A stretch of DNA of 64,000 nucleotides from Methylococcales bacterium (GCA_023145835.1 JAGLDH010000049.1:1-64000), one strand, 5' to 3'. Numbered from the stretch's first letter, positions 28,132 through 37,988 are shown. Numbers and translations are program-made. The notes: generated by a model from the sequence alone, not told the origin.

Positions 28132-30885
28132 TTGAATAATCAAGTACAGTACTTAGTTGGTATTGATTTAGGCACAACACATACCGTTGTTGCTTACACT
28201 AAAGCAGGTAAATCAATTTCAAATCCTGAGATAAATATTTTTGAAATTGAGCAACTTATTGCACCAGGTGAAGTCGCCTCTCGATCTTTATTACCTTCTG
28301 TCCGTTACCATCCTGCAGAGGGTGAATTATCAGAGGCTGATATTAGTTTTTCTCCAGCAGGTGATAAAGCTATTATTGGAGAAGCGGCTAGATTGCTTGG
28401 AGCTAAAACCCAAGGACGGTTTGTTACCAGTGCTAAAAGTTGGCTTTCTCATCCTTCTGTTGACCATGCTGCTGATATTCTTCCATGGAGTAGCTCTGAT
28501 GAAATCCAAAAGGTTTCACCTATTGATGCCAGTGCGAGTTATTTAGCTCATGTACGAACAGTTTGGGGGCATAAATTTCCTGATGCACCACTAGAAAAAC
28601 AAACCGTCGTGATTACTGTGCCTGCTTCATTTGATGAGATTGCACGCTCATTAACCTTGGAAGCTGCTAAAATTGCTGGTTTAACTGATATTCGTTTGCT
28701 AGAAGAACCTCAAGCTGTTTGTTATGACTGGTTGCGTAGAAACACAGGGGAAATTAAGAAAAAATTAGAAAATGTTCGTTTATTGCTAATTTGTGATGTG
28801 GGTGGGGGGACAACTGATTTAACATTGATAAAAGTTGAGCCAGGAAATGATGAACCAAAGTTGACGCGTATTGGGGTGGGTGATCATCTGATGCTAGGTG
28901 GCGACAATATTGATTTAGCATTAGCTCATTTAGCAGAAAGCCGGATAACTCAAAATGAAACAAAATTATCCGCAGCTGATTTATCGCAATTATTAGAACA
29001 ATGTCGTTTTGCAAAAGAACGATTATTAGCAGATGATGCGCCAGAGTATATTCATGTTACGCTACTAGGGGGTGGTTCAAAATTAATCGGTGGTTCAAGA
29101 ACGGCACAATTAGATAAAAAAGAAGTTAGACATGTTGCTTTGGATGGTTTTTTTCCACTATCAGGCATCAATGACCTACCTGATAAAAAACGTAGTGGGG
29201 TGGTTGAGTTTGGATTACCTTACGCTGCAGAACCAGCAATCAGCAAGCATATCGCAGCATTTTTAAAATTACACAGTCAAGCAGCGGCAGAAGCATTGGG
29301 GCAAAAAAGTACTGCGCCGGATGCTGTTTTACTAAATGGTGGTGTTTTTCGTAGCAAACCGATTACACAAAGAACTTTAGATCTGATTGCTTCATGGAGT
29401 AACCAGAAGCCCGTTTTGTTAGAAAATAAGCACCCTGAATTATCTGTAGCTTATGGTGCTGTCAGTTATGCTATCGCAAGACGTGATAAAAAATTAAAGA
29501 TTGGTGGTGGATCTGCACGAAGTTATTTTTTATTAGTAGACACTGATAAAAAGAAAGAGATTCGACAAGGGATTTGTTTATTGCCTAGAGGAAGTGAGGA
29601 AGGGATAGAAGTTATTTTAAAGGAACAACAATTTTCCTTGCGGATAGGCCAACCTGTTCGATTTCTTTTAGCATCTACAACAGGTGATATAAAATATCAA
29701 CCTGGAGAGTTAGTTGATATTACTGAAGACAGGTTTAACTTTTTACCCCCCTTAGCTGTTGCATTTGAAGGTGAAGATAAAGGTGATATAACAGTGCAGC
29801 TTGCTGTCACTCAAACTGAAGTGGGTACACTTAAAATTCAATGTATTGCTATTGCAGATCATTCGCAACGATTTGATGTTGAGTTTCAAATTAGGAAAAA
29901 AGGAAGGGGCGTGGCTCAAACCAAAGCTGAATTACCCGCAAACTTCAATGATTCGATAGATAAAATTCAAGCTATTTTTGGCTCTAAATCAAAAAAAATA
30001 GACCCAAAAGCAGTAAAAAGTTTACGATCTGGTTTAGAAAAAACCTTAGGTTTGTCACGAGCTGAATGGGAAACTCCTTTACTGAGAGAACTTTTTTCTG
30101 GGTTATTAGAAGGGATGAAATTTCGCCGCCGATCAGAAAATCACGAAAGGGTTTGGTTAAGTTTGGTTGGTTTTTGTTTACGTCCAGGATTTGGTTATCC
30201 TATAGATGATTGGCGTGTAGAACAATTATGGAGAATGTACCCTCAGGTAATTCAGTTTGTTAATGAAAAACAAAACTGGACTGAATGGTGGACATTGTGG
30301 AGGCGGATTGCAGGTGGGTTAAATGCAGAAGCACAAGAAACTATTTTTAAGGATATTTCAAAGTTTTTAAATCCTGCGGCAGCCCGGCAACCAGGATTGG
30401 CAAAACAAGTTAAGATACGTGGGTATGATGATATGGTTCGTCTAGTCGGTGTGCTAGAACGATTATCTATTGATAACAAAAAATTAATTTGTGAGTGGTT
30501 ATTAAAACGGTTACAAAAATCGAATGAACCCAATCAGACATGGTGGGCTGTAGGAAGAATTGCCTCTAGAGTTCCTTTTCATGGTAGTCACCATAATGTT
30601 ATTCCCGCAAACATTGTTTCAGTCTGGTTACAACAGGTTATGGAAGTTGATTGGAAGAAAATACCTCAGGCAGGTTTTTCAGCGACATTAATTGCAAGAA
30701 TGAGTGGAGATAGAGCAAGAGATTTAGATGAGTCTATTCGATTGAAAATTGTTGAAAAATTGAAAAACAGTAAATTACCTGAATCGTGGATAGAAATGGT
30801 AGAGGAGTATAAAGAATTGGATGAGAAGGAAGAAAAACAAGTATTTGGTGAAGCATTACCCCCTGGATTGAAGCTATTATCTTAA
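28132..30885 (+). CDS. Large Hsp70-like protein with C-terminal DUF3731-type extension
   Basis: 917-residue protein. Residues ~1-420 form an Hsp70-type ATPase: GIDLGTTHTVVAYT, VITVPASFDEIARS, LLEEPQAVCYDWL, LLICDVGGGTTDLTLI and LLNGGVFRSK. The rest lacks a normal DnaK substrate domain and carries a long helical region with many Trp residues, as in DUF3731-type Hsp70 proteins. These often come in pairs with a second Hsp70 and a DUF2760 gene, which are absent here. The frame starts with TTG at 28132 with no clear ribosome site. It lies 64 bases ahead of the sterol cyclase on the same strand. The client is unknown. Confidence 0.82.
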   Translation: MNNQVQYLVGIDLGTTHTVVAYTKAGKSISNPEINIFEIEQLIAPGEVASRSLLPSVRYHPAEGELSEADISFSPAGDKAIIGEAARLLGAKTQGRFVTSAKSWLSHPSVDHAADILPWSSSDEIQKVSPIDASASYLAHVRTVWGHKFPDAPLEKQTVVITVPASFDEIARSLTLEAAKIAGLTDIRLLEEPQAVCYDWLRRNTGEIKKKLENVRLLLICDVGGGTTDLTLIKVEPGNDEPKLTRIGVGDHLMLGGDNIDLALAHLAESRITQNETKLSAADLSQLLEQCRFAKERLLADDAPEYIHVTLLGGGSKLIGGSRTAQLDKKEVRHVALDGFFPLSGINDLPDKKRSGVVEFGLPYAAEPAISKHIAAFLKLHSQAAAEALGQKSTAPDAVLLNGGVFRSKPITQRTLDLIASWSNQKPVLLENKHPELSVAYGAVSYAIARRDKKLKIGGGSARSYFLLVDTDKKKEIRQGICLLPRGSEEGIEVILKEQQFSLRIGQPVRFLLASTTGDIKYQPGELVDITEDRFNFLPPLAVAFEGEDKGDITVQLAVTQTEVGTLKIQCIAIADHSQRFDVEFQIRKKGRGVAQTKAELPANFNDSIDKIQAIFGSKSKKIDPKAVKSLRSGLEKTLGLSRAEWETPLLRELFSGLLEGMKFRRRSENHERVWLSLVGFCLRPGFGYPIDDWRVEQLWRMYPQVIQFVNEKQNWTEWWTLWRRIAGGLNAEAQETIFKDISKFLNPAAARQPGLAKQVKIRGYDDMVRLVGVLERLSIDNKKLICEWLLKRLQKSNEPNQTWWAVGRIASRVPFHGSHHNVIPANIVSVWLQQVMEVDWKKIPQAGFSATLIARMSGDRARDLDESIRLKIVEKLKNSKLPESWIEMVEEYKELDEKEEKQVFGEALPPGLKLLS

Positions 30886-30948
30886 AAAATTAAACTAAAA
30901 GTTGGCTCTATCTAAAAATATCATTATAAACATAATACTACCTAAAAT

Positions 30949-33189
30949 ATGCTAGAAGTTAAATCCAGTTGGAAGAATTGGCAATTATTGATCAAAAATG
31001 GCCGGCAAATTTGGGCTTATAAACCAAGTTCTAAAAACCCAGAGGATCACTTGACTAATGCTACATCATTATCTGATGAGGAAATTCAGCAATTTACCAA
31101 AGATTTTTCTTTTGATAATCAAAAAAATCCAAATTCTGGCGATGAGGTATTCAGGCATCAAATTTATAATCAAAATTATAAAAAATTCACTAACTCTCCA
31201 CCTTTTACAAATGACTCAGAACAACAAAAAGTAGTCGATTCTTTAATTAATGGAATTAACTATTTTTCCAGCCTTCAGAATGAGGAAGGTTTTTGGTCAG
31301 GAGATTATGGTGGACCATTGTTTTTATTACCCGGGCTACTATTCGCCTCTTACATAACAGACTCTGCATTTCCAAGACCACATCAGGAATTAATGAAAAT
31401 CTATTTGTTCAATCATCAAAATCTAGATGGTGGGTGGGGTATGCATATAGAGGATGATTCCACGATGTTTGGAACAGTGATGCAGTATGTTTCATTAAGA
31501 ATTTTGGGGTTAGAAAAAGAGGATCCCCGTTTAACTCAAGCCAGAAATTGGATAACAGAAAATGGTGGCGCAACAGGTATACCATCTTGGGGTAAATTTT
31601 ATCTGGCAACGTTAAATTTATTTCATTGGGATGGATTTAATAGTTTATTCCCTGAAATGTGGTTGTTCCCAAAGTGGTTGCCAGTACATCCTTCACGTTA
31701 TTGGTGTCATTCTCGAATGGTGTATTTACCGATGGCATATTGTTATTCACATAGAATTCAAGTGCCTGAGAATGAACTAATTATATCTTTGCGAGAAGAA
31801 ATTTTTGTTGATGACTTTTCTTCTATTGATTGGCCGAAACAAAGAGATAAAGTATGTGAAAAGGATAGCTATACCATTCAATCTCCGGTTCTTAAATGGA
31901 TGAACTTATTTACTAATACCTATGAAAAATTTCATTCTTCATGGATAAGAAAAAAAGCAGTCTCTTATATTCTTGACTATATTCACGCTGAAGATTGTCA
32001 AACAAAATATATTAATATTGGACCTGTCAGTCAAGCTATTAATTCAATATGTGTATGGCATGCACATGGCAAAGATTCAGAGCAATTTCAAAACCATGTT
32101 AACCGATGGTACGACTATTTATGGGTCTCAGAAGATGGTATGAAAATGTCTGGATATAATGGATCTCAGTTATGGGATGTTGCTTTTACAACCCGTGCAA
32201 TATTAGAAAGTGATATAGGTCAATTATTCAAACCAACGATTGAAAAAAGTTATCAATTTGTTGAGAAAATGCAAATTTTAGAACAACATGAAACCCATGA
32301 GCAGTTTTTTAGGCATCCTTCAACAGGAGGCTGGCCTTTTTCAACTGTAGACCACAGTTGGCCAATAGCTGACTGTACAGGACAGGGCGTTAGTACTGTA
32401 TTAAGTATTCATCATTCTGGACTGGTAAAGCCCATTATTACTGAAGAACGTCTAAAAAAAGCAGTGGATGTTATCCTTGGTTTTCAAAATAAAGAGGGTG
32501 GTTGGGCTACTTATGAACTGACTCGTGCACCAAAATGGTTGGAAAAATTAAACCCTTCAGAAATTTTTGCTGACATCATGATTGATTATTCCTGGACAGA
32601 ATGCACTTCAACTTGTATTCATACCTTAATTGAAGCGCACGAAGAATATCCAGATTACAAAACTGAGCAGCTCTATTCAGCCATTGTTCAAGGGCTTGAC
32701 TTTATCATTAAAAAACAAAGAACTGATGGTTCTTGGTATGCAGGATGGGGCGTTTGTTTTACTTATGCTACATGGTTTGCTATTGAGGCATTAACTAAAG
32801 TTCGTAAAATGAAGATTTATGATGTGACTACCTTAGATCAAGCTATCACTAAAGCTAATGAATTTTTAATTAGCAAGCAAAAACCAGATGGTGGTTGGGG
32901 TGAAACTTATAAATCTTGTGCAAATCTGGTTTATACGGAAGCAAATGAGTCGCAAGTAGTTAATACAGCATGGGCATTACTTTCATTAATGGCTGCAGAT
33001 GACAATAATAAAGAGTATATTGACCAAGGAATCCAATTGCTGATAGAAAAGCAAACTGAGCATGGTGATTGGTTGCAAGAAGGAATATCGGGTGTTTTTA
33101 ATTATAACTGCATGATAACTTATAGTGCTTATAGAAACACCTTTCCAATTTGGGCTCTAAATAGATATTACAAGTTATTTTTAAATTAA
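30949..33189 (+). CDS. Oxidosqualene cyclase, cycloartenol-synthase-like active site
   Basis: 746-residue terpene cyclase that would fold 2,3-oxidosqualene into a sterol. It has many QW repeats (for example DGGWGMH, EGGWATYE, DGSWYAGWG, DGGWGETY). The acid motif is ADCT with Asp475, not the DxDD of squalene-hopene cyclase. CHSRMVYLPMAYCYS (His254) and GVCFTYATWFAI also match oxidosqualene cyclases. Product-deciding positions read Tyr403 (GYNGSQ), His469 and Ile473 (DHSWPIADCT), the set found in plant cycloartenol synthase (Tyr410, His477, Ile481). After DCT the usual AE is GQ, which is unusual. Squalene monooxygenase follows 94 bases later. Confidence 0.9.
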   Translation: MLEVKSSWKNWQLLIKNGRQIWAYKPSSKNPEDHLTNATSLSDEEIQQFTKDFSFDNQKNPNSGDEVFRHQIYNQNYKKFTNSPPFTNDSEQQKVVDSLINGINYFSSLQNEEGFWSGDYGGPLFLLPGLLFASYITDSAFPRPHQELMKIYLFNHQNLDGGWGMHIEDDSTMFGTVMQYVSLRILGLEKEDPRLTQARNWITENGGATGIPSWGKFYLATLNLFHWDGFNSLFPEMWLFPKWLPVHPSRYWCHSRMVYLPMAYCYSHRIQVPENELIISLREEIFVDDFSSIDWPKQRDKVCEKDSYTIQSPVLKWMNLFTNTYEKFHSSWIRKKAVSYILDYIHAEDCQTKYINIGPVSQAINSICVWHAHGKDSEQFQNHVNRWYDYLWVSEDGMKMSGYNGSQLWDVAFTTRAILESDIGQLFKPTIEKSYQFVEKMQILEQHETHEQFFRHPSTGGWPFSTVDHSWPIADCTGQGVSTVLSIHHSGLVKPIITEERLKKAVDVILGFQNKEGGWATYELTRAPKWLEKLNPSEIFADIMIDYSWTECTSTCIHTLIEAHEEYPDYKTEQLYSAIVQGLDFIIKKQRTDGSWYAGWGVCFTYATWFAIEALTKVRKMKIYDVTTLDQAITKANEFLISKQKPDGGWGETYKSCANLVYTEANESQVVNTAWALLSLMAADDNNKEYIDQGIQLLIEKQTEHGDWLQEGISGVFNYNCMITYSAYRNTFPIWALNRYYKLFLN

Positions 33190-33283
33190 TGAAAAAACAT
33201 TTATTCCCCCTGTTTTTTTAAAGAAATTTTTTATTATTGTATTAGATTTGCTTGGCCACTTTTTTTAACAAAGTCCTAAACCT

Positions 33284-34645
33284 ATGAATGAAGAATTTGA
33301 TATCTGTATTATTGGAGCTGGAATGGCGGGTGCAACTATTGCCGCATACCTTGCACCTAAAGATATTAAAATTGCTCTAATTGACAGAAGTTTTTCTGAA
33401 AAAAGTAGAATTGTAGGAGAGCTTCTTCAACCAGGTGCAGTTGAAACACTCTCTCAAATGGGGCTTGGACATTTATTGGATGGTATTGATGGCCAAAATG
33501 TATTTGGTTATGCCTTACTACATGAAAAAGAAAGTATTGCTATTCCTTACAATAGAGATACAAGTACAAACTATCTCGGAATGGGATTGCATAATGGCCG
33601 ATTTCTCCAAAAAATAAGGGAATCTGCACTAGAAAATGCTTCTGTTATACAATTTGAAGGAACAGCCACTGAATTAATTGAAAATCAGAAAGGTGTTATT
33701 ACAGGGGTTAAATATAAGGAAAAGACAACTAGAATATCGAGGGAAATTAATGCAAAGCTAACCATCACGAGTGACGGTTTTTTTTCCCACTTTAGGAAAG
33801 CATTAAGTAATAATAAAAAAAGTGTTACTTCATTTTTTGTTGGTTTAGTATTAACCGACTGTGCTTTGCCTTTCTCAAATTTTGGTCATGTATTTTTGTC
33901 TGGATCAACCCCTTTTTTATGTTATCCCATTTCAAGTAACGAAGTTAGGTTACTGATTGACTTTCCTGGTGATACAGCTCCGAAAAGACCTTTTATTATA
34001 AAGTATTTAAAAAATAACGTTGAACCTTATATTCCTGACGGTATGAAAGATAATTTTATTCAAGCTGTCAGTGAAGGAAATTTTAAGGTAATGCCCAATC
34101 ATTACATGGCAGCAAAACCTTTATTCAAACCGGGTGCAGTATTGTTAGGGGATGCTCTAAATATGCGTCATCCTTTAACTGGTGGCGGGATCACAGCTGT
34201 ATTTTCTGATGTAAAAATCCTAGGCACGCATCTATTGAATATGCCGAATTTTAATGATAGTAAATTGATTGAACAGAAAGTTCAGATGTACTACCGAGAT
34301 AGAAAAAATGCTAATACCAATGTAAATATTCTAGCCAATGCTTTATATGAAGTCATGTCGAATGATTCTTTAAAAGATTCTGTCTTTCACTATATTAATC
34401 AAGGTGGGAAGTGTGCATTTGAACCAATATCAATTTTAGCTGGTTTAAATAGAAATCCAAATACTTTAATAAAGCACTTTATTGCTGTTGTTTTGTGTGG
34501 CGTTAAAAAATTATTGAAGGGTAAAATAACCAATTTTCCTAAGGCTTTACGAATGCTGTGGGATGCTTTTAAAATTATTAAACCATTAGCAAAAAATGAA
34601 TTAAGTCTTGCAACAGTTTTAGGTTTAAACAAGCATAAACATTAA
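33284..34645 (+). CDS. Squalene monooxygenase (squalene epoxidase)
   Basis: 453-residue FAD enzyme that converts squalene to 2,3-oxidosqualene, the substrate of the cyclase just upstream. Motifs: GAGMAGATIAAYLA (residues 11-24), the epoxidase-specific GELLQPGAVETLSQMGLG, LGMGLHNGRF, and GDALNMRHPLTGGGITAVFSD for FAD binding. It lacks a clear N-terminal membrane anchor but has a hydrophobic C-terminal part, as in bacterial forms. The cyclase-epoxidase pairing is found in sterol-making methanotrophs. C4-demethylation genes are not in the window. Confidence 0.92.
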   Translation: MNEEFDICIIGAGMAGATIAAYLAPKDIKIALIDRSFSEKSRIVGELLQPGAVETLSQMGLGHLLDGIDGQNVFGYALLHEKESIAIPYNRDTSTNYLGMGLHNGRFLQKIRESALENASVIQFEGTATELIENQKGVITGVKYKEKTTRISREINAKLTITSDGFFSHFRKALSNNKKSVTSFFVGLVLTDCALPFSNFGHVFLSGSTPFLCYPISSNEVRLLIDFPGDTAPKRPFIIKYLKNNVEPYIPDGMKDNFIQAVSEGNFKVMPNHYMAAKPLFKPGAVLLGDALNMRHPLTGGGITAVFSDVKILGTHLLNMPNFNDSKLIEQKVQMYYRDRKNANTNVNILANALYEVMSNDSLKDSVFHYINQGGKCAFEPISILAGLNRNPNTLIKHFIAVVLCGVKKLLKGKITNFPKALRMLWDAFKIIKPLAKNELSLATVLGLNKHKH

Positions 34646-34714
34646 GCTTTTTCTACTTGATTAAAGCAGTACTAAACCTTCAAACTATTTCAGGTGCGAA
34701 GTATAGATTAAATG

Positions 34715-36313
34715 TTATTTAATAATATCCATAGACTTATCAAATAAAGCTGTTTCTACTTCAACAAAACTCAGAATGGTATGGAAAAGATTATCGTGTG
34801 AGTATTTTTTATCACGATTTTTAGAAAGTGCATTCATATCAATTTCATCAAAATTAACACTAGTCCATAAAATGGCAGGAACGTGGCGTTGTGAATCAGG
34901 GGCTACAAAGTTTGGAAGTCCATGCAGGTACAACCCATTCTCACCTAATGATTCACCATGATCACTGACATAAAACATAGCAGCTTCAAAATTATTTTGG
35001 TTTTGTTTAAGCAATGCGATGACTTTAGATAGAAAGTAATCTGTATATAAAATAGCATTGTCATAGGCATTATTAATTTCTTCTATGCTGCAATCTTCAA
35101 GTTGATTAGTTTTACAAACAGGTGTGAATTTTTCAAATTCAGCTGGATAACGTTTATAGTAAGAGGGGCCGTGATTTCCCATTTGGTGTAAAACAATAAA
35201 TAAATCTCCTTGAGGGTGGTCATCTATATAACTTTGAAGATTTTGTAACATGCCAACATCCCTACATTCATCATCACAGATAGTGTTTATTTCTGAGCTT
35301 TTATAACTTTGATATGGAATTCTATCTGCTACCCCTTTAGAGTCTGAATTATTATCTAACCACAAAACATTAACTCCAGCATGTTGGAGTATATCTAAAG
35401 CATTTTCAGTTGAATGGATGATTTCCTTGTTATATTCAGAGGTGTTGTAAAGAGAAAACATACAAGGTACTGATTTTGCAGTTGATGTACCACAACTCCA
35501 AAAATTGGTAAAACTAAGAACGTCTTCTTTTTTTAATAATGGGTTTGTTTCTTTTGAATAACCATTTAAAGAGAATCTGTCTGCTCTGGCAGTTTCACCC
35601 ACGACAAAAATGATTAATTCTCTGTCTTTATCTAGTGTAGAAATCGTTGCATCTAATCCTTTTTTTTGTAGGGTAAGGGTGTTAGATTTAAAAAAACTAC
35701 CAATATACTTCCCAGTTGAAAATATATAATAACTTGGGTTTGCATAGTATCTAAGAGGTTTGTGTTCTCTAAAAAAGGAACTATAAAAATCGCTAAAAGC
35801 AAAAACCAGTGCAAATATACCCATTAATGTTAAGCCAAATAGTTTTATTTTTGAAAAAACTTCTTGCCATCCTGAACTAAAAATTATATTAGCTTTATAA
35901 ATAAAATAAGAAGGAATAACGCCTAAGAATAGGACATATAAAATTAGGTTAGTGCTTAGTAAATCTAAAGATTCAGCTATATCGGTGCTGACTATATTCT
36001 GGATCATTTCATCATTAATAATCGTGTTATAGCTATCCATAAAATAGCTAGCCATAGACGATAATAATAATATAAGGATCATAATAGGCTTTATCGTATG
36101 TCTATAACAAAGCAACGATAAAATAAGGACTATGGCTCCCGTAAATCCTATAATAAGTGATGCCAGAAATCCAATGTTTTTCAGGTTGACGGCATATACT
36201 TTTTCTATATTTGAAAAGAAAGCTATATTCCCAAAAGAGATTAAAAAAATAGCAACTACAATAATAAGATGAGTGCTTGAAATGTTTTTATTAAAAGGGA
36301 AATAGTTTTTCAA
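34715..36313 (-). CDS. eptA: Lipid A phosphoethanolamine transferase (EptA family)
   Basis: 532-residue inner-membrane enzyme with five N-terminal membrane segments (to about residue 175) and a periplasmic sulfatase-fold domain. FVVGETARADRFSLNGYSKETNP supplies the metal-binding Glu, CGTSTAKSVPCMFS holds the nucleophilic Thr, and LHQMGNHGPSYYKRYP and YVSDHGESLGENG the remaining metal ligands. It adds phosphoethanolamine to lipid A phosphates, lowering negative charge. The frame starts with TTG at 36313 and no better start is available nearby. No two-component partner is next to it. Distinguishing it from the other Ept proteins needs alignment. Confidence 0.85.
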   Translation of the reverse strand: MKNYFPFNKNISSTHLIIVVAIFLISFGNIAFFSNIEKVYAVNLKNIGFLASLIIGFTGAIVLILSLLCYRHTIKPIMILILLLSSMASYFMDSYNTIINDEMIQNIVSTDIAESLDLLSTNLILYVLFLGVIPSYFIYKANIIFSSGWQEVFSKIKLFGLTLMGIFALVFAFSDFYSSFFREHKPLRYYANPSYYIFSTGKYIGSFFKSNTLTLQKKGLDATISTLDKDRELIIFVVGETARADRFSLNGYSKETNPLLKKEDVLSFTNFWSCGTSTAKSVPCMFSLYNTSEYNKEIIHSTENALDILQHAGVNVLWLDNNSDSKGVADRIPYQSYKSSEINTICDDECRDVGMLQNLQSYIDDHPQGDLFIVLHQMGNHGPSYYKRYPAEFEKFTPVCKTNQLEDCSIEEINNAYDNAILYTDYFLSKVIALLKQNQNNFEAAMFYVSDHGESLGENGLYLHGLPNFVAPDSQRHVPAILWTSVNFDEIDMNALSKNRDKKYSHDNLFHTILSFVEVETALFDKSMDIIK

Positions 36314-36454
36314 ATCAGGCCAACATGTATAGGAAAGAGGTGTTTTGTGAGGGGCATAAATAACTAATCTATAATAGACAAGTGGAAAACAAAAGTCTAA
36401 TTATTTCCTATTTTAAAAAAGGATTTCTACGATTTTTTTGTTTTTAAGATAAAT

Positions 36455-36607
36455 GGGTACCTCTATTAATGGTGGATGAGAAAATTGAGAACCAAAATAT
36501 TTAAGATCAAGGCGATATTCGCACGTAATAGCAGGCTATTGCGAAGATTTTCAACGCAGAGATTGGATGTTTTGGACTCAATTTTCCATTAATTAATAGA
36601 GGTGCCC
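36455..36607. mobile_element. Second MITE-like family (153 bp)
   Basis: Element with terminal inverted repeats GGGTACCTCTATTAAT and, at the far end, the complement of GGGCACCTCTATTAAT. It is flanked by AAAT on both sides (36451-36454 and 36608-36611), which looks like a 4-bp target duplication. The centre has a strong palindrome (TTCGCA and AATAGC paired with GCTATT and GCGAA, 36518-36545). It holds no coding sequence. It differs from the GGAACCTCTGATT family but has a similar design. Together with short flanks it fills the 301-base gap between eptA and ppnN. Confidence 0.75.
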
Positions 36608-36614
36608 AAATGTT

Positions 36615-37988
36615 TTACTTCACGATTTTATAGCAAGGGATGTAAGCAGAATTACTTGGTAATTTCATTCGCTGTTGTTTTACAAAAGAGGTCAATAAGT
36701 GGTCAACTGGCTCCATAATATCTATGTCTCCAGTGATTTCAAAAAGGCCATGTTGCTCAATCGTCCTAATACCTTCATCTTTTACATTACCTGCGACAAT
36801 CCCAGAAAAAACGCGACGCAAGTTAGCTGCTAATTGATGGGGAGCCTGTTTTTTTTGTAATTTTAAAGCAGCCATATTTTTATGTGTAGGTATGAATGGT
36901 TGCTGAAATTCAGAGCTTATTTTTAGAGACCAGTTAAAGTAATAGGCATCATTTATACTTTTTCTAAACTCTTGAACTTGCTTAATACCTGCTTTCATTT
37001 CTCTAGCAACCCGAGCGGTATCGTCAATGATTATTTTGTAACGCTGTTGAGCTTCAAATCCTAGGGTATCACCAATAAATTGATTAATTTGTTTGAAGTA
37101 ATTTTCGGCAAATTTCGGTCCCGTAAAAATTAATGGAAAAGGGATTTCTGAGTTATCAGGATGTAAGAGAATACCAAGTAGATAGAGAATTTCTTCTGCT
37201 GTACCCGCCCCACCTGGAAAAACAATAATACCATGACCTACACGTACAAAGGCTTCTAGTCGTTTTTCTATGTCGGGCATAATAACTAGGTCATTAACAA
37301 TAGGGTTAGGGGATTCAGCTGCAATAATTCCAGGTTCAGTTATTCCAATGTAGTGACCATTAGATATTCGTTGCTTTGAATGTCCAATAGTCGCTCCTTT
37401 CATTGGCCCTTTCATTGCTCCTGGTCCACAACCAGTACAAATATTCATATCTCTTAGACCAATTTGATACCCCACATCTTTCGTATAAGTATATTCTTCA
37501 CGAGAAATGGAATGGCCTCCCCAACAAACAACAAGTTTTGGTTCTATTTGTTGACTGATAATATTAGCATTTCGAAGAATATGAAAGACGGCATTAGTTA
37601 TGCCATCTGATTGTTCTAAATCAAACTTTGGATTGTCATTAATTTCATCATTAAGATAAATAATATCCCTTAATACAGAGAATAAATGCTCTTTAATACC
37701 TTTAATCATTTTGCCATCAACAAAGGCATTAGCAGGTGCGCCTTTAACCGCAATTTGAATACCACGCTCTTCTTGTATTACCTTGATAGAAAAATCACTG
37801 TATCTTTCTAACAGTTCTTTGCCATCATCAGAACTATTACCGCAATTAAGAACGGCTAATGAACAATTATGGAGTAATTGATACAAGCCCCCTTGACTAG
37901 TGTCGAGAAGTTTGTTGACTTCCGCTCTGGATAAAATGGCTAGATGCCCATCAGGGGAGATAGTTGCGTTTACGGTGGATTCTGTCAT
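36615..37988 (-). CDS. ppnN: Nucleotide 5'-monophosphate nucleosidase PpnN (LOG family)
   Basis: 457-residue enzyme that splits nucleoside monophosphates into base and ribose 5-phosphate; in E. coli it is stimulated by (p)ppGpp. The central Rossmann-like LOG domain has GGHSISREEY, CTGCGPGAMKGPMKGA and FPGGAGTAEEILYLLG. The N-terminal domain and C-terminal extension match the long YgdH/PpnN form rather than short cytokinin-activating LOG proteins. The ATG at 37988 has no clear ribosome site. The stop lies 3 bases from the AAAT duplication of the neighbouring MITE. Confidence 0.92.
   Translation of the reverse strand: MTESTVNATISPDGHLAILSRAEVNKLLDTSQGGLYQLLHNCSLAVLNCGNSSDDGKELLERYSDFSIKVIQEERGIQIAVKGAPANAFVDGKMIKGIKEHLFSVLRDIIYLNDEINDNPKFDLEQSDGITNAVFHILRNANIISQQIEPKLVVCWGGHSISREEYTYTKDVGYQIGLRDMNICTGCGPGAMKGPMKGATIGHSKQRISNGHYIGITEPGIIAAESPNPIVNDLVIMPDIEKRLEAFVRVGHGIIVFPGGAGTAEEILYLLGILLHPDNSEIPFPLIFTGPKFAENYFKQINQFIGDTLGFEAQQRYKIIIDDTARVAREMKAGIKQVQEFRKSINDAYYFNWSLKISSEFQQPFIPTHKNMAALKLQKKQAPHQLAANLRRVFSGIVAGNVKDEGIRTIEQHGLFEITGDIDIMEPVDHLLTSFVKQQRMKLPSNSAYIPCYKIVK

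Noticed and set aside
30949-33189. Squalene-hopene cyclase
   Set aside because: The catalytic acid motif is ADCT with the oxidosqualene cyclase context (CHSRMVYLPM, GVCFTYATW), not DxDD, and a squalene monooxygenase follows.
36451-36611. Ordinary terminator of ppnN only
   Set aside because: The 153-bp length, matched ends and AAAT flanks on both sides fit a mobile element better, though it may also terminate transcription.
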